Positions 1 through 11,705 of a DNA stretch of 64,000 nt are shown piece by piece (position 1 is the stretch's first letter; each line of letters starts with the position of its first letter). The notes below the pieces were generated by a model that ran no database searches, was not told the DNA's origin, and saw nothing but the letters and a program-made list of their open reading frames with translations. Position numbers and translations under genes: made by a program. The stretch is from Rhynchonema sp. JSB1_4 (lineage: Eukaryota; Nematoda; Chromadorea; Monhysterida; Xyalidae), in the NCBI GenBank assembly GCA_030248065.1, contig JASAMV010006961.1, positions 1 to 64,000 on the forward strand. Direction: 5' to 3'.

Positions 1-1685
1 GCCACTACTATGATTGCCGTTGTTGAAGTTAGAAAATACCGGAAACAAGCCATTTTTATGGGCATAATTAACAAGGATTTTTTTCGTCGGGGGGCCAAAT
101 GAAAAATATAACCCCCCAATAATTGACCCCCCCATAAATTGAACCCCGCAAAATGACCCCAGTGAAAAAAATAGACCCCCGGGTTCTATTTCCGACAATA
201 CGGTACTTGTTTTCATTCACTGGTGCAGCCTGCAGCTGGGGCGAAGGGGTAGATAGGTAAATTGACGCACCATCCTGATGCAGTTTGTAAGTCGCCGCCA
301 CGGCTGGTTGGTACAGTAGTAGGTATAATTTTTGGCTCAACATGGTTTAAAATCGGTATTTTTCACTCCATGTCAGAGAGGAATTCTGAGGAACACTATC
401 GCAATTCGCAATCAGGTAGGCCCGACCTCGGGCCGGGCCGGGCCGGAGATTTGGAGGGTCGGGCCGGGCTGAAGCTTCTGAAGTGAGTTATTTTACTGAA
501 AAACTAGGGATTTTTTTGTCAAAAATACTAAAATTTCTGACGGATTCGGCAAGTAAGTGATCAGTATTGTCCAGTGGTGTAGCTACCCAGGCGGGGCGGC
601 AACCTACTGTACCAACAAAAATGTGGGGCGGCGACCTACCTTCTGTACCGGCCGAGCTGGGGGGGGGGGGGGGGGGGGAACAAAAAATTTTATGTCTAAA
701 TATTGATGAAAATGAACTCTAAAACGCTCATACCACGCATAGCGCGCGATTTTTAGCCTATTTGGAGTGAAAAATACCGATTTTATACCATTTTGAGCCA
801 AAAATCACAACTCTATTGTACCAGCCGCCAGGCGGCAACTACCTACTCTACCAGGATGGAGCGTCCGAACCTACCTACCTACTGTACCTAGGGGGGACCC
901 CCACCCTGTACACCCATTGCCCGGAGGGGAGATTAATGTGCTAGTGTACCTTGGTCGGGGAGATTAGTGTACCTTAGGGGGGACCCCCCAGGAACTACAC
1001 CGAAGATTTTTTATGTCTAAATACTGAAGAAAATGTGGCCTAAAACACTAATTTCGCGCGCAGCGCGCGATTTTTCGCCTATTTTCAGACAAATATGCTA
1101 ATTTTATGCAATTTTAAGCCAAAAATGAATGTTTTGGGTGAAAAGTTAGGTGGGGCGGCAACCTACCTACTGTACCAGGGGAGGGGCGGCAACCTACCTA
1201 CTGTACCAGGCGAGGGGCGGCAACCTACCTACTGTACCTTGGGGGGGGACCCCACCCCCACCCCCCCCCCAGCCACACCATTGTGTACCAGAGTCGACGG
1301 CCTGGGGGTTATGTACCTAGGGGGGTTGGGGGGTAGATTTTGGGGTGAAAATTTTTAATGTTTTTATTATGTGTGGAATCGTGTGAAACGTAGTATGGGA
1401 AACCACTGATTTTACACTAATTTTGGCCATTTTGGTCAAAAATTGGCACTTTTGGGGCAAAATCGGGGGATACCTACTGTACCAGGCGAGGGGGGATACC
1501 TACTGTACTGGGGGGCACCCCCCCAACCCCCCCCCCCCCCCCCACCTCCAACACTGCCGGGGAGGGGGCTGTATTTAGGTTTTTGCAGTAACATCCCCTA
1601 TACAGCAGGGTCCCCCCAAATTCATCTATCTATCGTCAACACTTTTTGATTTCATCTATCTGTCGTCAACACTTATAGGCAAATC

Positions 1686-2071
1686 TACCGTATTGTCGGA
1701 AATAGAATACGGAGTTTCTATTTTTTCACTGGGGTCAATTTGGGGGTTCTACTTTTTTCACTCACCCAAATCTGAAAAATTCACTTACGAAAAAACGGGT
1801 TTTAGATGTATGTTATGCTCTATAATTGTGTTTATGTCTGTTGAATCTTCACTTATTTGCCTTATTTTGTCATCAATGACTGTGTAAACCATGGTTAATA
1901 CAACAATAAAGCCTTACCATATCGCTATGTGGGGTACCGCACCAGTTGAGGATTGGGTTTTATTATTGGGGGGTTCTATTTTTGGGGGTTCTATTTTTTC
2001 ACTCGGTCCAATTTAGGGGGTTCTATTATTGGGGGGCAATTTTTGGGGGTTCTATTTCCGACAATACGGTA
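1686..2071. mobile_element. Short inverted-repeat element, TA-flanked (MITE-like)
   Basis: The 22 bases at 1686-1707 (taccgtattgtcggaaatag...) are repeated perfectly in inverse orientation at 2050-2071. The outermost TA on each side fits a TA target duplication, as made by Tc1/mariner transposases, leaving CCGTATTGTCGG termini. The interior is non-coding and carries several copies of the phrase ggggttctatttttcact. A second copy of the family lies at 3019-3475, and one terminus is visible at about 184-205. No transposase is present, so this would be a non-autonomous element. Confidence 0.75.
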
Positions 2072-3018
2072 TCTATCGTCAACAAATTCTGGGAACAATC
2101 TATCGTCAACAACAATCGACCCAAAAATGGACATTTTAACTTAAAGTGGCTCAAAATCGGTATTTTTGCCCCAAATAGGCAAAAAATCGCGCACGCGCGG
2201 ATTTAGTCCATCTACTATTTAAACATTATTACCTACTTAGTGCACTATAATGTGCCTTGATTTTTGGGTACCCCCACCATCTGTCTATCGTCAACAAGTT
2301 TGGGTCGACCCCCCAGATTTCGGACTTGGGTCATCTATCTATCGTCAACACATTTCGGGTCCCAATCTATCTATCGTCAACACCCTGACCAAGTACTACG
2401 CTGCCATACAGTGGTGTTTGGTGTACTAAGGCTTGCCCGGAAATAGGGTTCGAGGTCGGGGGGTACCCGACACCCGACATCTGAAAATACCGACACCCGA
2501 CATTTGAGAAAAAAGCCGACACCCGACACCCGATAGTTCCAAAAAAAACCGACACCCGACATCTAGTTTTTGGAAAAAACCCGACACCCGACACCTGTTT
2601 TTGGACCAAAAACAGGCAACTTTTTGCTCCTTCGCACTATTAGTGCAATTTTTTGGATCCAGTGACTGAATTCAAGTATTTTCACACAAAATAAACACCA
2701 AAATGACACATTCTGCGTCTTCGGAAACATTTGGTTGGAAGAAAATTTTCTCTCAAAATTATTTTCTCGGCAAAACTGATGTTTTGAACCGTAAGTGTCG
2801 GGTGTCGGGTGTCGGGTCTCAAAAAACCCGACACCTGGAGGCACCCGACACCCGACACCTACACTTTTTTTGGCACCCGACACCCGACATCTCTCTAACC
2901 CTACCCGGAAATAAAACGTTTTTTTTCAGTTTGTCAGTCATACCTAAAAGTGCTGAAAACGGCTTTCTTGCCTCAGCAAGCGATTTTTGACATTTTTAGG
3001 CCAAAGATTGTCAATTGG

Positions 3019-3475
3019 TACCGTTTGTCGGAAATAGAACCCGTGGGTCTATTTTTTCACTGGGGTTATTTTGGGGGTTCTATTTATGGGGGGGGGGGGG
3101 ATTATGTTGGGGGGGGCGGGTTATATTTTTTTCCTTCGCCCACCGACAAAAAAAAATATTGGATAATAAGCGGCTAAAATACGGTTTTTTTTTAGTTTAT
3201 TATTAGTAAAAAGGCTGGAAATCTTGTAAAAAAGCCTGTTCTGTACCGGATTTTGAACGAAGCTTCAACCAACGCTTCAACACAACAACAAAGCACCCCC
3301 AAACCACCAATAAGTGGGGGGAAGGGTGGGGGAGGGGGGGGGGGGGGGATTAATGGAAATGAACCACACAAACCCCACAACACCCCCCCCACCCCCCAGG
3401 GGAAGTTCTATCTTTGATTTCGAGCCATTTGGGTGTGGTTCAATTAATGGGGGTTCTATTTCCGACAATACGGTA
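3019..3475. mobile_element. Second copy of the CCGTATTGTCGG inverted-repeat element
   Basis: The left end at 3019-3041 (taccgtttgtcggaaatagaacc) mirrors the right end at about 3454-3475 (ttctatttccgacaatacggta), with one base missing in the left copy. TA dinucleotides sit at both outer edges. The interior contains long G runs and the ggggttctattt phrase seen in the first copy. It is non-coding. Confidence 0.7.
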
Positions 3476-4143
3476 CGCCTGCCCCCCTGTTCCCCCTCCG
3501 GATAGGGGGGTAGCGTACCTGGCCGGGGCGGGTAGGGTACGACTGGGGGACCCCCAGCCCCAGCCACAGCACTGATGGGGGAAGGGTAGGTACCTTGCAT
3601 GCAACCATCCCGGAGGGTACCTTGCAACCATCAATTTATGGTTTTCGAAGGCAAAAATGGCGTGTTTTTGACCTCAAAACGCCAAAAATCCTATAGTTGT
3701 ATACGTGTTTGTTGGTCGTGCAGATGACATACCTAATGCGCCTACGCCTGCTGAGTACTGTTAATGAAAACAGACACAAACAAATGTGATTATAGACAAA
3801 AAACATCTTTTTAAACGGCTTTTGGGGGTATTTCTGGGAACGTTTCTTTCAGATTTTTTGAAGTGAAATAATAGAGCGTGGGAGCGTGCCCGGAAAAGAG
3901 GCCCCCGGAATACAGCCCCAACCCCCAAAATCGGGTTTGTTGAACAATAGACTCTTGTATTGTATTTAGGTTTTAATGGTATTCCCATCCCACGATTGTG
4001 CTGATTCACAAATCTAACCTAGCCCTTTCTACTACTTCAGGATTCAGTTAAATTCAACAAAGATTGTAAAAACACCAATTAACCAAGTGCGTTTAGCGGT
4101 AGCTTTCGATCGTGTGCCGTCCGTGTCATCCCCAACAGCAACA

Positions 4144-6112
4144 ATGGCACAGTACGGCAATGGATATGAGAACTTTCATGGACGCGGCGGAGGCGGAGGG
4201 GGTTACGGTGGTGGAAGGGGAGGCGGTGGCGGTCCCGCTCATTGGTTGGTCTTTCTGTTCAGCTGCTTAGCTCATCAAAAGCGTGAAGATTGTTTTTGTC
4301 CTTTGTTTGTCCGAAAGAACAACGGCAACTGAAGCAAGTTTTGATTCAGCAGTCGTTTGACGTATTGCAGGCAAAGCGGTCCTCCACGAGGCGGTTATCG
4401 GGGTGGTCGCGGTGGCGGTGGTGGGGAGCGTATGTTGCCCGAAGAGCCACCTTACACTGTCTACGTCGGCAATTTACCGTATTCCACCATTCAGGCCGAT
4501 CTCGATGACATATTTCGTGGACTGTCGGTTCGTTGAGGTTTGCGTGTTCGGATTGGGGCCCAAACTTAATATTTGTCTGTCACAACATGAGCAGATTCTG
4601 AGAAATCTGCCTGGCTGACATTGACATTACCGAACGAATCGTCTTTTCATGCTTGTTTTCCTCGCTGCGTGAAAGCACACCTGATTGAAACTTCACGAAA
4701 AAATGGAGCCAACTAACTTCAACAAAATACTTGCATCTTCAGATTGAACAAGTGCGCTTGGTACGGGATCGTGAGACCGACCAGTTCAAGGGATATTGTT
4801 ACGTTGAATTCAATAACGTCGACTCTCTGAAGGAAGCGTTGAGTCGGGATGGACTGGTGAGTCACGCAGACACACTTTGTTCATCAAGCTCATGCGGGTT
4901 TCTCTTATCACCACAAATAATGTATAATGTTGTTCGTCATAGGCTGCTCTTGGTGGCAAGAGGACCTGGCAATCTACCTTGGAGTTTGGGGGAAAATTTT
5001 TTTGCCAAACCCACTTAAAAAACTTTCTCTACAAGTTTGGGGCTCGGGTAGCTGGCTGCCTTGGGGGAGGTACAGACATTTTCGGCGAAAGCCAGCTGAC
5101 TAGGTGATATCACCTCAACCCCAACTATACGACTGCTTGTCACAGTTATTCGGTGAGCGTGAACTGCGCATCGATCTGGCTGGGTCACGTGACGGTGGCG
5201 GCCGGGGTGGACGAGGCGGCGGCAGGGGTGGACCGAGAGGATTCAGGGGTGGCCCAAGGGGTGGCGGTGGTCCACCCAACGGTTTCAACCAACATCAACA
5301 GGGACCGCCACAATATGGCGACAGGGGCGGCTATTCGAGACCCGGATATGGTTTGTCAACTTGGTTGTTCTCCGGTGCAAGTGCCACGTCTGTACAATTA
5401 TTTCTAGTTTCGTTCGTAATATGTACGTATGTAATATATATTGAGCCAAATAATTCGCTGTTTTCACTTGCTTCATGGCAAACGCCAGAAGTCGACAGCA
5501 CTTTGTTATTAATGTTCAAAATTCAACGAATTGCGAACTTCAGATCGTTGTGCATGCGGTACCATACCAATACACAGACCACACCAAAAGATTCGCTGCT
5601 AAACACTGTTATTGTTATGAAGGAAACAAACAGAATTACTGGCAGGTTTCCAAGATCGTCGCGGTGGCGGTGGTTTCGGTGGTGGTCGTGGTCCGCGACC
5701 GCATCGTGACAGCGGCGGATACGACGGACCGAGTCGACCGCCAGGCCCACCCCTCGAAATACCAGAACCCACTCCAGGTCAGTCGGGCGCGTTTTGTGCT
5801 GGGATTTTATGTTACTGCAACCAACATAAGCCCAAGCGCCTGTCTGGGAAGAACATTTTCAGCCGTGTCGGAGGAATAATTGTTTTCGGTTCTTACACAT
5901 AAATTTTCAATTATTATCATAAATGCCAAGGGTCATCAGCTGTTGTAGAAATGGAGAAAATTTTAGAGGATCTAGCGAATCGACCTCGATTAAAACTACT
6001 GCCGCGTTCGAAGCCGGACCCGGTGAACGACGTCGCAGAGACCATGCAACGATCGAAGATATTCGGCGACGCAAAGCCGATCGAAACGCCGACAGCGTCA
6101 ACAGCTGAATAG
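4144..6112 (+). CDS. EIF4H: Eukaryotic translation initiation factor 4H-like RNA-binding protein
   Basis: eIF4H stimulates the eIF4A helicase during ribosome scanning in the cytoplasm. Six exons give about 290 aa: 4144-4244, 4371-4527, 4743-4856, 5146-5350, 5646-5777 and 5949-6112, with all phases agreeing. The protein starts with a Gly/Arg-rich leader, then a single RRM with RNP2 YVGNLP (exon 2) and RNP1 KGYCYVEF (exon 3). The segment VDSLKEAL and the junction into [10 protein letters not shown] match eIF4H closely. Exon 4 is an RGG-rich region, and exon 6 carries the conserved tail RPRLKL...IFGDAKP. The ATG at 4144 is the first in frame after a splice-acceptor-like sequence (ctactacttcag, about 4,029-4,040) in the leader. 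It is longer than human eIF4H (248 aa) mainly through extra Gly/Arg repeats. The gene is intact. Confidence 0.93.
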
Positions 6113-7874
6113 ACGGTTTGACAACATTTCATTGCGAATGTCATTGCAGTTCGGTTATTTGGTGCTGCTTGTGCGAGACCAATGCTGTTCAGTTCTGTTC
6201 ATAAGGTCCCACTGCAGCACCTGGTAATTGAACACATTGGGATGGCCAGGGGCCAGGTGATCGGGTTGTTTGCTTTTGTCGTCATTGTCTGCGCCGGGCC
6301 GATATCGCTGACTTCCAAGCATTTTTAGGGCAACGCACGATGATGGTTCTAAAGTTTCAACCCGATCAACCGTGTGTCGCACGTCGCCCCAAACTTTGTT
6401 GTTGTTGTTGTTTCTATTCCAGAATATCATACAATTATTATTGTCACTGTTACATGTTTTGTCTTGTAAAAATTGACAAACTATAAATTTTTAATTTTCT
6501 TGTTTCACATCGTCTGCTCCGCTGATCATTGTTTGTTGATTTGCATTGCTTGTGTTGTTCCTTCTGCAGCACTGAATTTTAGCTAATACATGCCCTGATA
6601 AGGTTTATTGTTTGCGTGGTTCTTCATTCGTTTTTCTGTCCAGCTGCACCGACGAAATTCTGCGCCCATTTGGTTCAATCCCCATTGTAGTCAATTTCGT
6701 CTGAATTGCTCCCATCGATATTTTGATAGCACTGAACTTACAGATAAAATGGTGTCATTATTTACTCAATTGTGAAAGCTGACCGCAACTGTGCCTCATA
6801 ATTCATGAAGAAAACTGTGTAGGTATAGCTATATTATTCTTGAATTTTGTCGGATATCCGATTTACAGTCTGCCCTTGTATTGACATAATCACGATTGAA
6901 AAGGTTCGCTGGATATCGGGGGTAGACCTTGTGCCTGTGCAGAGTCTGGATGCGGATGGACTGTAACTCTGATACAAACTCGTGTTGTCGATGTTCAGAA
7001 TATCACCACCATCATTAGTTGCAACGAAACGGTGTTACTGCAAATCAACATAACCTGAACTGTGTGCTGTTATCGTCCGTCTGAGACCTTGTGTTGAGTT
7101 TACAAGTTTATCTATGTGTATGCTGCGCTTGCACTGCTTGTAGCATGGTGTTTGGTTTAGGTGTTACTTATATTGTTGGGTTCCTTGGCTTTGTGTCTGT
7201 CGTCCCGCCCTGAAATCTTGTTTCGTTTTGTTTTTCTTAAATCGGAAATGTTGATTATATGTATGTATTTGATTCTTTGTTGAGTTTTCAATTTTTTGCT
7301 TACTAAGTTTATTACAAACCGATGCGTTCAACACAAGATGTGTGTGTGTATTGTACGGCGTTCTGTTTTCCATATGAAACTGATGTTTGTGTTTATTAAT
7401 TTTGTGTGTCCGAAAGTGAATTTTGAGTTGGCATTAATGATATGTAGATACGTTTTTTCGGAAACGAATGTTATTGACTTCTTTTTATCAAAAATATGGA
7501 ATAAATAAATTAGATTGAGCCTCTTAAGTCAAGCACGTCGTAACTTTTGTTTGTTTTGCGTCTTCATCGCGACCGCACACGCAGCGGCACTATTTCCGAT
7601 CTTTTTCTCACAGAAGACAGTTTGAAAACAGTTGTACTGTAATTAACTGGTCATTCTGCACATATGGTGTTTCATCGGGCATAAAGTTGCGAAAACTGTT
7701 TGGTTTCGTTGGCATGTCCAGTTTTTGAGAGTCTGGTGCTGTGTAACGTGATCTTCACCCACCCATTTGTGTGCTACGCAGGGCAGGTGACGCTGCACCT
7801 TGCACACATTTGTCGTCAATTTGTGTGCGAACTGGTTATAAAATGTTTCTATTCCAGTATTTCGTCGCCCAGCC
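6113..7874. other. Gene-free AT-rich spacer between eIF4H and BOLA2
   Basis: I see no convincing coding exon. The stretch probably holds the 3' untranslated region of the upstream gene and the leader of the next. Two overlapping AATAAA signals sit at 7500-7509. The sequence tgtttctattccag occurs twice, ending at about 6,422 and 7,860; it looks like a splice acceptor, and the second copy lies only 14 bases before the BOLA2 ATG. Confidence 0.5.
7500..7509 (+). terminator. Overlapping polyadenylation signals
   Basis: Two AATAAA hexamers overlap in ggaataaataaattag. They are the best poly(A) signal on this strand between the eIF4H stop and the BOLA2 start. If used by eIF4H the 3' UTR would be about 1.4 kb, which is long for this compact region, so the assignment is uncertain. 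Confidence 0.4.
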
Positions 7875-8576
7875 ATGCCAACTGAAGCAGAGGTTGCTGA
7901 TAAGCTGACTGCGTCGCTCAACCCCTCTCATTTGGTTGGCTTTTAGGTTTTTCTTGGTTAAAAATAGCTAATGTTGTCAACCAGGCAATGGCGTTCAAAA
8001 ATTATTCCATACAATATTTACTGATTTGAGTTTAACCAGGCATTTTGTGCAGGAAGTATCGGATTCCTCAGACGGTTGTGGTGCAAAATTCAACGTGATC
8101 GTAGTGACGACGCAGTTTGAAGGCAAACCGCTGCTCGACAGACATCGGTCAGTGTTTTTATTCATATCCTAAATTTAGAATGTTTGTCCATTGAGCTGTA
8201 AAAATAATCGATTTTGCACATTCGCGAAGCATGACCCGAAACTAACCTTGGCCGATGACCAAGTTTGATAGCGGCCATAAATCCCTGACCCTCGTTATGG
8301 TGCTGAAGTCGGCGTCCGAAGTTTTCTAACATTTGTCCGAGATCTTATCATCACACACATGGGGCTGCATGTATGGTAATAATGGCCGAATAAAAACTGT
8401 GAAATGAAAGAGGTTGAGCGGTTCAAAACAATCATAATATAATAATAAACAAGTGAATGACTCGTGTTTATTGCAGCATGGTAAATGACGCACTGTCGGA
8501 GGAGATGAAGACGATTCACGCATTGACAATGAAAACATACACGCCAGAGCAGTGGCTGAAAATCAGTCAGAAATAA
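7875..8576 (+). CDS. BOLA2: BolA-like protein 2
   Basis: BOLA2 pairs with a monothiol glutaredoxin in the cytosol to bind and pass on [2Fe-2S] clusters. Three exons (7875-7934, 8053-8147, 8477-8576) encode 84 aa, against 86 in human. The class II BolA signature is clear: FNVIVVTTQFEGKPLLDRHR with the conserved FEGKPLL...RHR loop, then IHALTMKTYTPEQW, where the conserved His of the helix-turn-helix-like region that helps bind the cluster is present in IHA. A cysteine occurs in the loop DGCGAKF, the second expected ligand region. The gene is intact and lies 161 bp upstream of ACBD6 on the same strand. A strong acceptor-like sequence ends at 7860, just before the ATG. Confidence 0.95.
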
Positions 8577-8737
8577 TCGAATCAATCGTCCGACCAGGAA
8601 TATTCCATATCTGCCACCAAACTTATTCACCGAATATAACCATTCTCGTCACTATCATAACTGCTTGATGCTAGTCGATACTTCGACGGCTTATTTGGCT
8701 CGCTTCATTCAATCGATATATACAGTACGGTAGCGTG

Positions 8738-11268
8738 ATGCTGGGCATAATCTGGCTGCTGGGCCGTGTCTGGCGCGACTACATACTTTGGTGGTGGTAT
8801 CGGTACGTCTATGGCGCTCATCACCACCAGCAACACACGCAGTTGCAATACAGGAAACAATCGATCGTCACCAATGGCCATCCCGCCGATCCCGAACACA
8901 TTCCGTCTCAACTACAGCAACAGTTCGAATCGGCCGCTGCGTTTGTCAGAACCGTTCGTTTGCTTGGAACTTGACTGACTTGCAATGTACGCCTGTTTTT
9001 CTCTAAACAAGAGGAGCGTATATTTTTATGCAAAGCAAGCCATCCTCCAGTTTTCCAAACCCACCCGTTATTGATACGGACACCTGAATATCCAGCTCGT
9101 GAAGACGCTCGTGCTTACACGCGCGGCATTAATATTTGGGATTTACATATTGTGTCATCTCGGAGAGTAAATAATATCACAGATTGCTGGCGAATTATCA
9201 AACGACCAATTGCTGTACCTGTACGCACGATACAAACAGGCAACAGAGGGGCCGTGCGACCCGGATAGTGCGCCCAGTCTGTTCAAGACAAAGGAACGGC
9301 AGAAATGGACCGCCTGGCATCATTTAGGTTGGGATCTACTTGTTGGAATGCGGTACAAAGCAAATCACACGACGATCAGCTAGGTGTATCATGAATGACC
9401 AGCAAGCAATATTCCGTGCCAAATGCATATGCTGAGGCAGCTGTGTGCGTTCATTTGCGGAGCGAGTCGAGCTATCGTTGTAAATGTAGTTCTATTGTTT
9501 TCGAATATGGCTTGCAAACACCCACACTCGTTATTATCCATCTGGATTAACCTGAGTCGTCAGTCAGTCGACGATAACACAATTTAGCAGTTTGCCTTGT
9601 CCAATCAGGCTCGCAACGTCGCTGCACGGCCATGCAACAGTATGTGGACCAAGTGGTTGGCTTGGACAAAGGCTGGACAGTGCAGACAAGGACACGGAAC
9701 AATGAGGGCATGGGATTGAGACCGAGTCGCATGTTGATGGAGGAGGGAGAATTGGACGAACACGGAAAGTACGTCGCAAAGGGAGATTGTACGTTGGTAA
9801 GATTCTGTAGCGCTGCAGTCGTTCAAGCTTGGGCCGACGCTCATGGATTAGGCTCGCGCTTGGGAGCATATGAGGACGCACAAGTCCCGCTGCAAAGCTG
9901 AAAGTGAGATATCGATGAAAGACTGCAGCAATAGGAATTTTTCACGACAACTTCTAGATTTTCTCGTGCATTTGCATTCACGATGTCATACGAGGCAAAA
10001 CCTGCGGAACATATTGCATACATGAATACTTTTATGTAATGTTTCACATGTCTGTGCTGCGTTGCAGACCGGTGCCGAACGACGATTCTGAATGGTTTGC
10101 AGCAGTGAAGGACGGAGATTGTGTGGCTGTAAAACAATTGATGGTGACACACGACGTGAATGAAGTGGACAGTTTGGGTGAGTGCAAGCTATGGCTGCGT
10201 TTTGGAAGAGTTCGTCAAACCCGTTGCGTGATTTAAGCATGTGTTAACTAGTGGTCAATTGAATATTTGGTGTGCTACAGGCAGCGTGCGTAGGTCAGCT
10301 GATGAGTTTGCAAAAAGATCCCACAAAGGCATTACATACTGGTGGAGTACCTACAATGCAACACACAGGAATGAATGCATTGCATTGGGCGTGTGATCGG
10401 GGACACAGCACGGTGGTGGCCATGTTGCTGCAATTGGGTATTGACGTCGATCAGACTGATTCGTTTGGGCAGACTGGTTGGTGACAGGTTCAGAATATTA
10501 GTGCCATGCGTATAAAAGTCTATCAGTATCACACGCGTTACACGGTTTGTTTCCGGGCAAAGCCAGTTTATCACTACAGAGGTACGATGTTGTGCTCTCT
10601 GTTTTAAAATCGATGCAGTTGCTTTTTGCCTGCTGTTATACTGGCAGGCGAAAAAAACCGTTTTTTCCGAAAAAAACCGTTTTTTTCGAGACCCGAATAC
10701 TACTTTTCCATTTATTTTTCCGTGGGTACCTCTTCGGTTTTTGATCGAAAAAATATCGGTACTTTATTCCAATTTTGCCAAAAAATTGTAATGCAAAACT
10801 GATGAGTTTTTCGATTTTGGTGAAAAATTGGCTCGAGCACGAAAATTAACCGACCCAAAATGGGCCAAAAAGCGTGTAAACCAATCGTTTTCGACTGATT
10901 TCAACACTCTTCAAGAACACTCTCGTCACTTCGAACAATTTTTGCACTGAAATTGTTATATTTTTCGAAATTACGTTCTTAAGTACTGGAAATATTTGAA
11001 AAAAACGGTTTTTTTGGAAAAAAACGTTTTTTCCACGAAAAATAAAAAACGGTTCTTTATGACAGTATACCTGCTGTGCAAGTGGCACTAATACTCTAAA
11101 TTGTATTAACATTTTTTGCCAGCACTTCACTTTGCCGCATCGTGCGACTACGACGACGTTGTGGCGTTGTTGTTGGCCAACGGCGCTGATCGAACGATAC
11201 GGGACAACGAGGGATGGATGCCCGTCGACATGGCCACCGACTCGGATGTGAAGATGATGTTACAATGA
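8738..11268 (+). CDS. ACBD6: Acyl-CoA-binding domain protein 6, with ankyrin repeats
   Basis: ACBD6 binds long-chain acyl-CoA and supports protein N-myristoylation. Six exons (8738-8953, 9183-9327, 9609-9792, 10068-10177, 10369-10476, 11123-11268) encode about 302 aa, against 282 in human. The acyl-CoA-binding domain shows QFESAAAFVR, the hallmark QLLYLYARYKQAT helix, then KERQKWTAWHHLG and AMQQYVDQVV. Two ankyrin repeats follow: ALHWACDRGHSTVVAMLL and ALHFAASCDYDDVVALLLANGAD. The C-terminus ends in VDMATDSDVKMMLQ. The protein begins with a Trp-rich hydrophobic leader (residues 1-26) not expected for this soluble family. The donor after exon 3 is weak (ac|gttggt) but is the only one I found that keeps frame; exon 5 could also start at 10285. 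An AATAAA follows at 11545-11550. Confidence 0.93.
10637..11069. mobile_element. Inverted-repeat element inside the last ACBD6 intron
   Basis: The left end reads tatactggcaggcgaaaa... and the right end, on the opposite strand, gtatactgtcataaagaacc. The interior just inside each end is rich in aaaaaaccg / cggtttttt phrases, so the ends can pair imperfectly. A sequence with a similar left end (tatactggcggaaaaatcgg) sits at 50,443 in an ATR intron, and a related aaaaacggttttttcg stretch sits at 15,932-15,960 in a FAM114A intron. Non-coding; boundaries are approximate. Confidence 0.5.
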
Positions 11269-11544
11269 ACAATTAATGGACGCACAGTCGACCCTTTTTT
11301 ATACTTTTGTTCACAGAGTGGAGCGCTGTTTGGTCGCCAGCCTGTCAGTTTGTCATGATATTGCATATGATAAAGAGGGTGGACTCGGGACTGTGTCCAG
11401 CTTTTTGTTGTCGACGTTATTAGTCCAGAACCACTGTGGTCATTAGTATTCGTTGATATATTTTCTTTGTTGCTGTTATTGTTTTCGAGATTTTATTCCG
11501 TTATTTTTGTTCCCGCTTCTCAACAAGCTCAATCATTTTCACGA

Positions 11545-11550
11545 AATAAA
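11545..11550 (+). terminator. Polyadenylation signal of ACBD6
   Basis: An AATAAA hexamer stands 277 bases after the ACBD6 stop codon and upstream of the dolichol kinase start. It is the only such hexamer I noticed in this spacer. Confidence 0.5.
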
Positions 11551-11705
11551 GTTGTAAATTCAGTTTCAATGAGAAGTTGATCTGATTTTCTGTGCACAGA
11601 AAGCGTATTGCCGCCAGCGCACCAACTCTACTGCGTGCGTTACCTCTGCACCAGAACAGAACAAAAAGAAATGATGGTTATCGCCTGTTTCAGCAAGCAA
11701 AAACG

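Larger units (their letters stand above)
1..4100. repeat. Repeat mosaic with G/C runs, no gene seen
   Basis: No open frame here resembles a protein. The stretch is assembled from short modules that recur in other blocks of the window: the motif ggcggcaacctacctactg around 1,150-1,235 in three near-tandem copies, the phrase atctatctatcgtcaacac at about 1,620-1,680 and 2,085-2,400, a run of cacccgaca units at 2,465-2,610 with its complement at 2,795-2,890, the phrase ggtaccttgcaaccat at 3,585-3,640, and long G or C runs (for example 660-678 and 1,528-1,543). The same modules appear in a different order at 46,300-48,350. The proline- or glycine-rich reading frames in this block are translations of these runs and are not credible genes. 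Confidence 0.8.

Noticed and set aside
2465..2890. cacccgaca direct and inverted repeats considered as a CRISPR-like array
   Set aside because: Units of about 7-8 bases with no regular spacers, in a eukaryotic repeat block.
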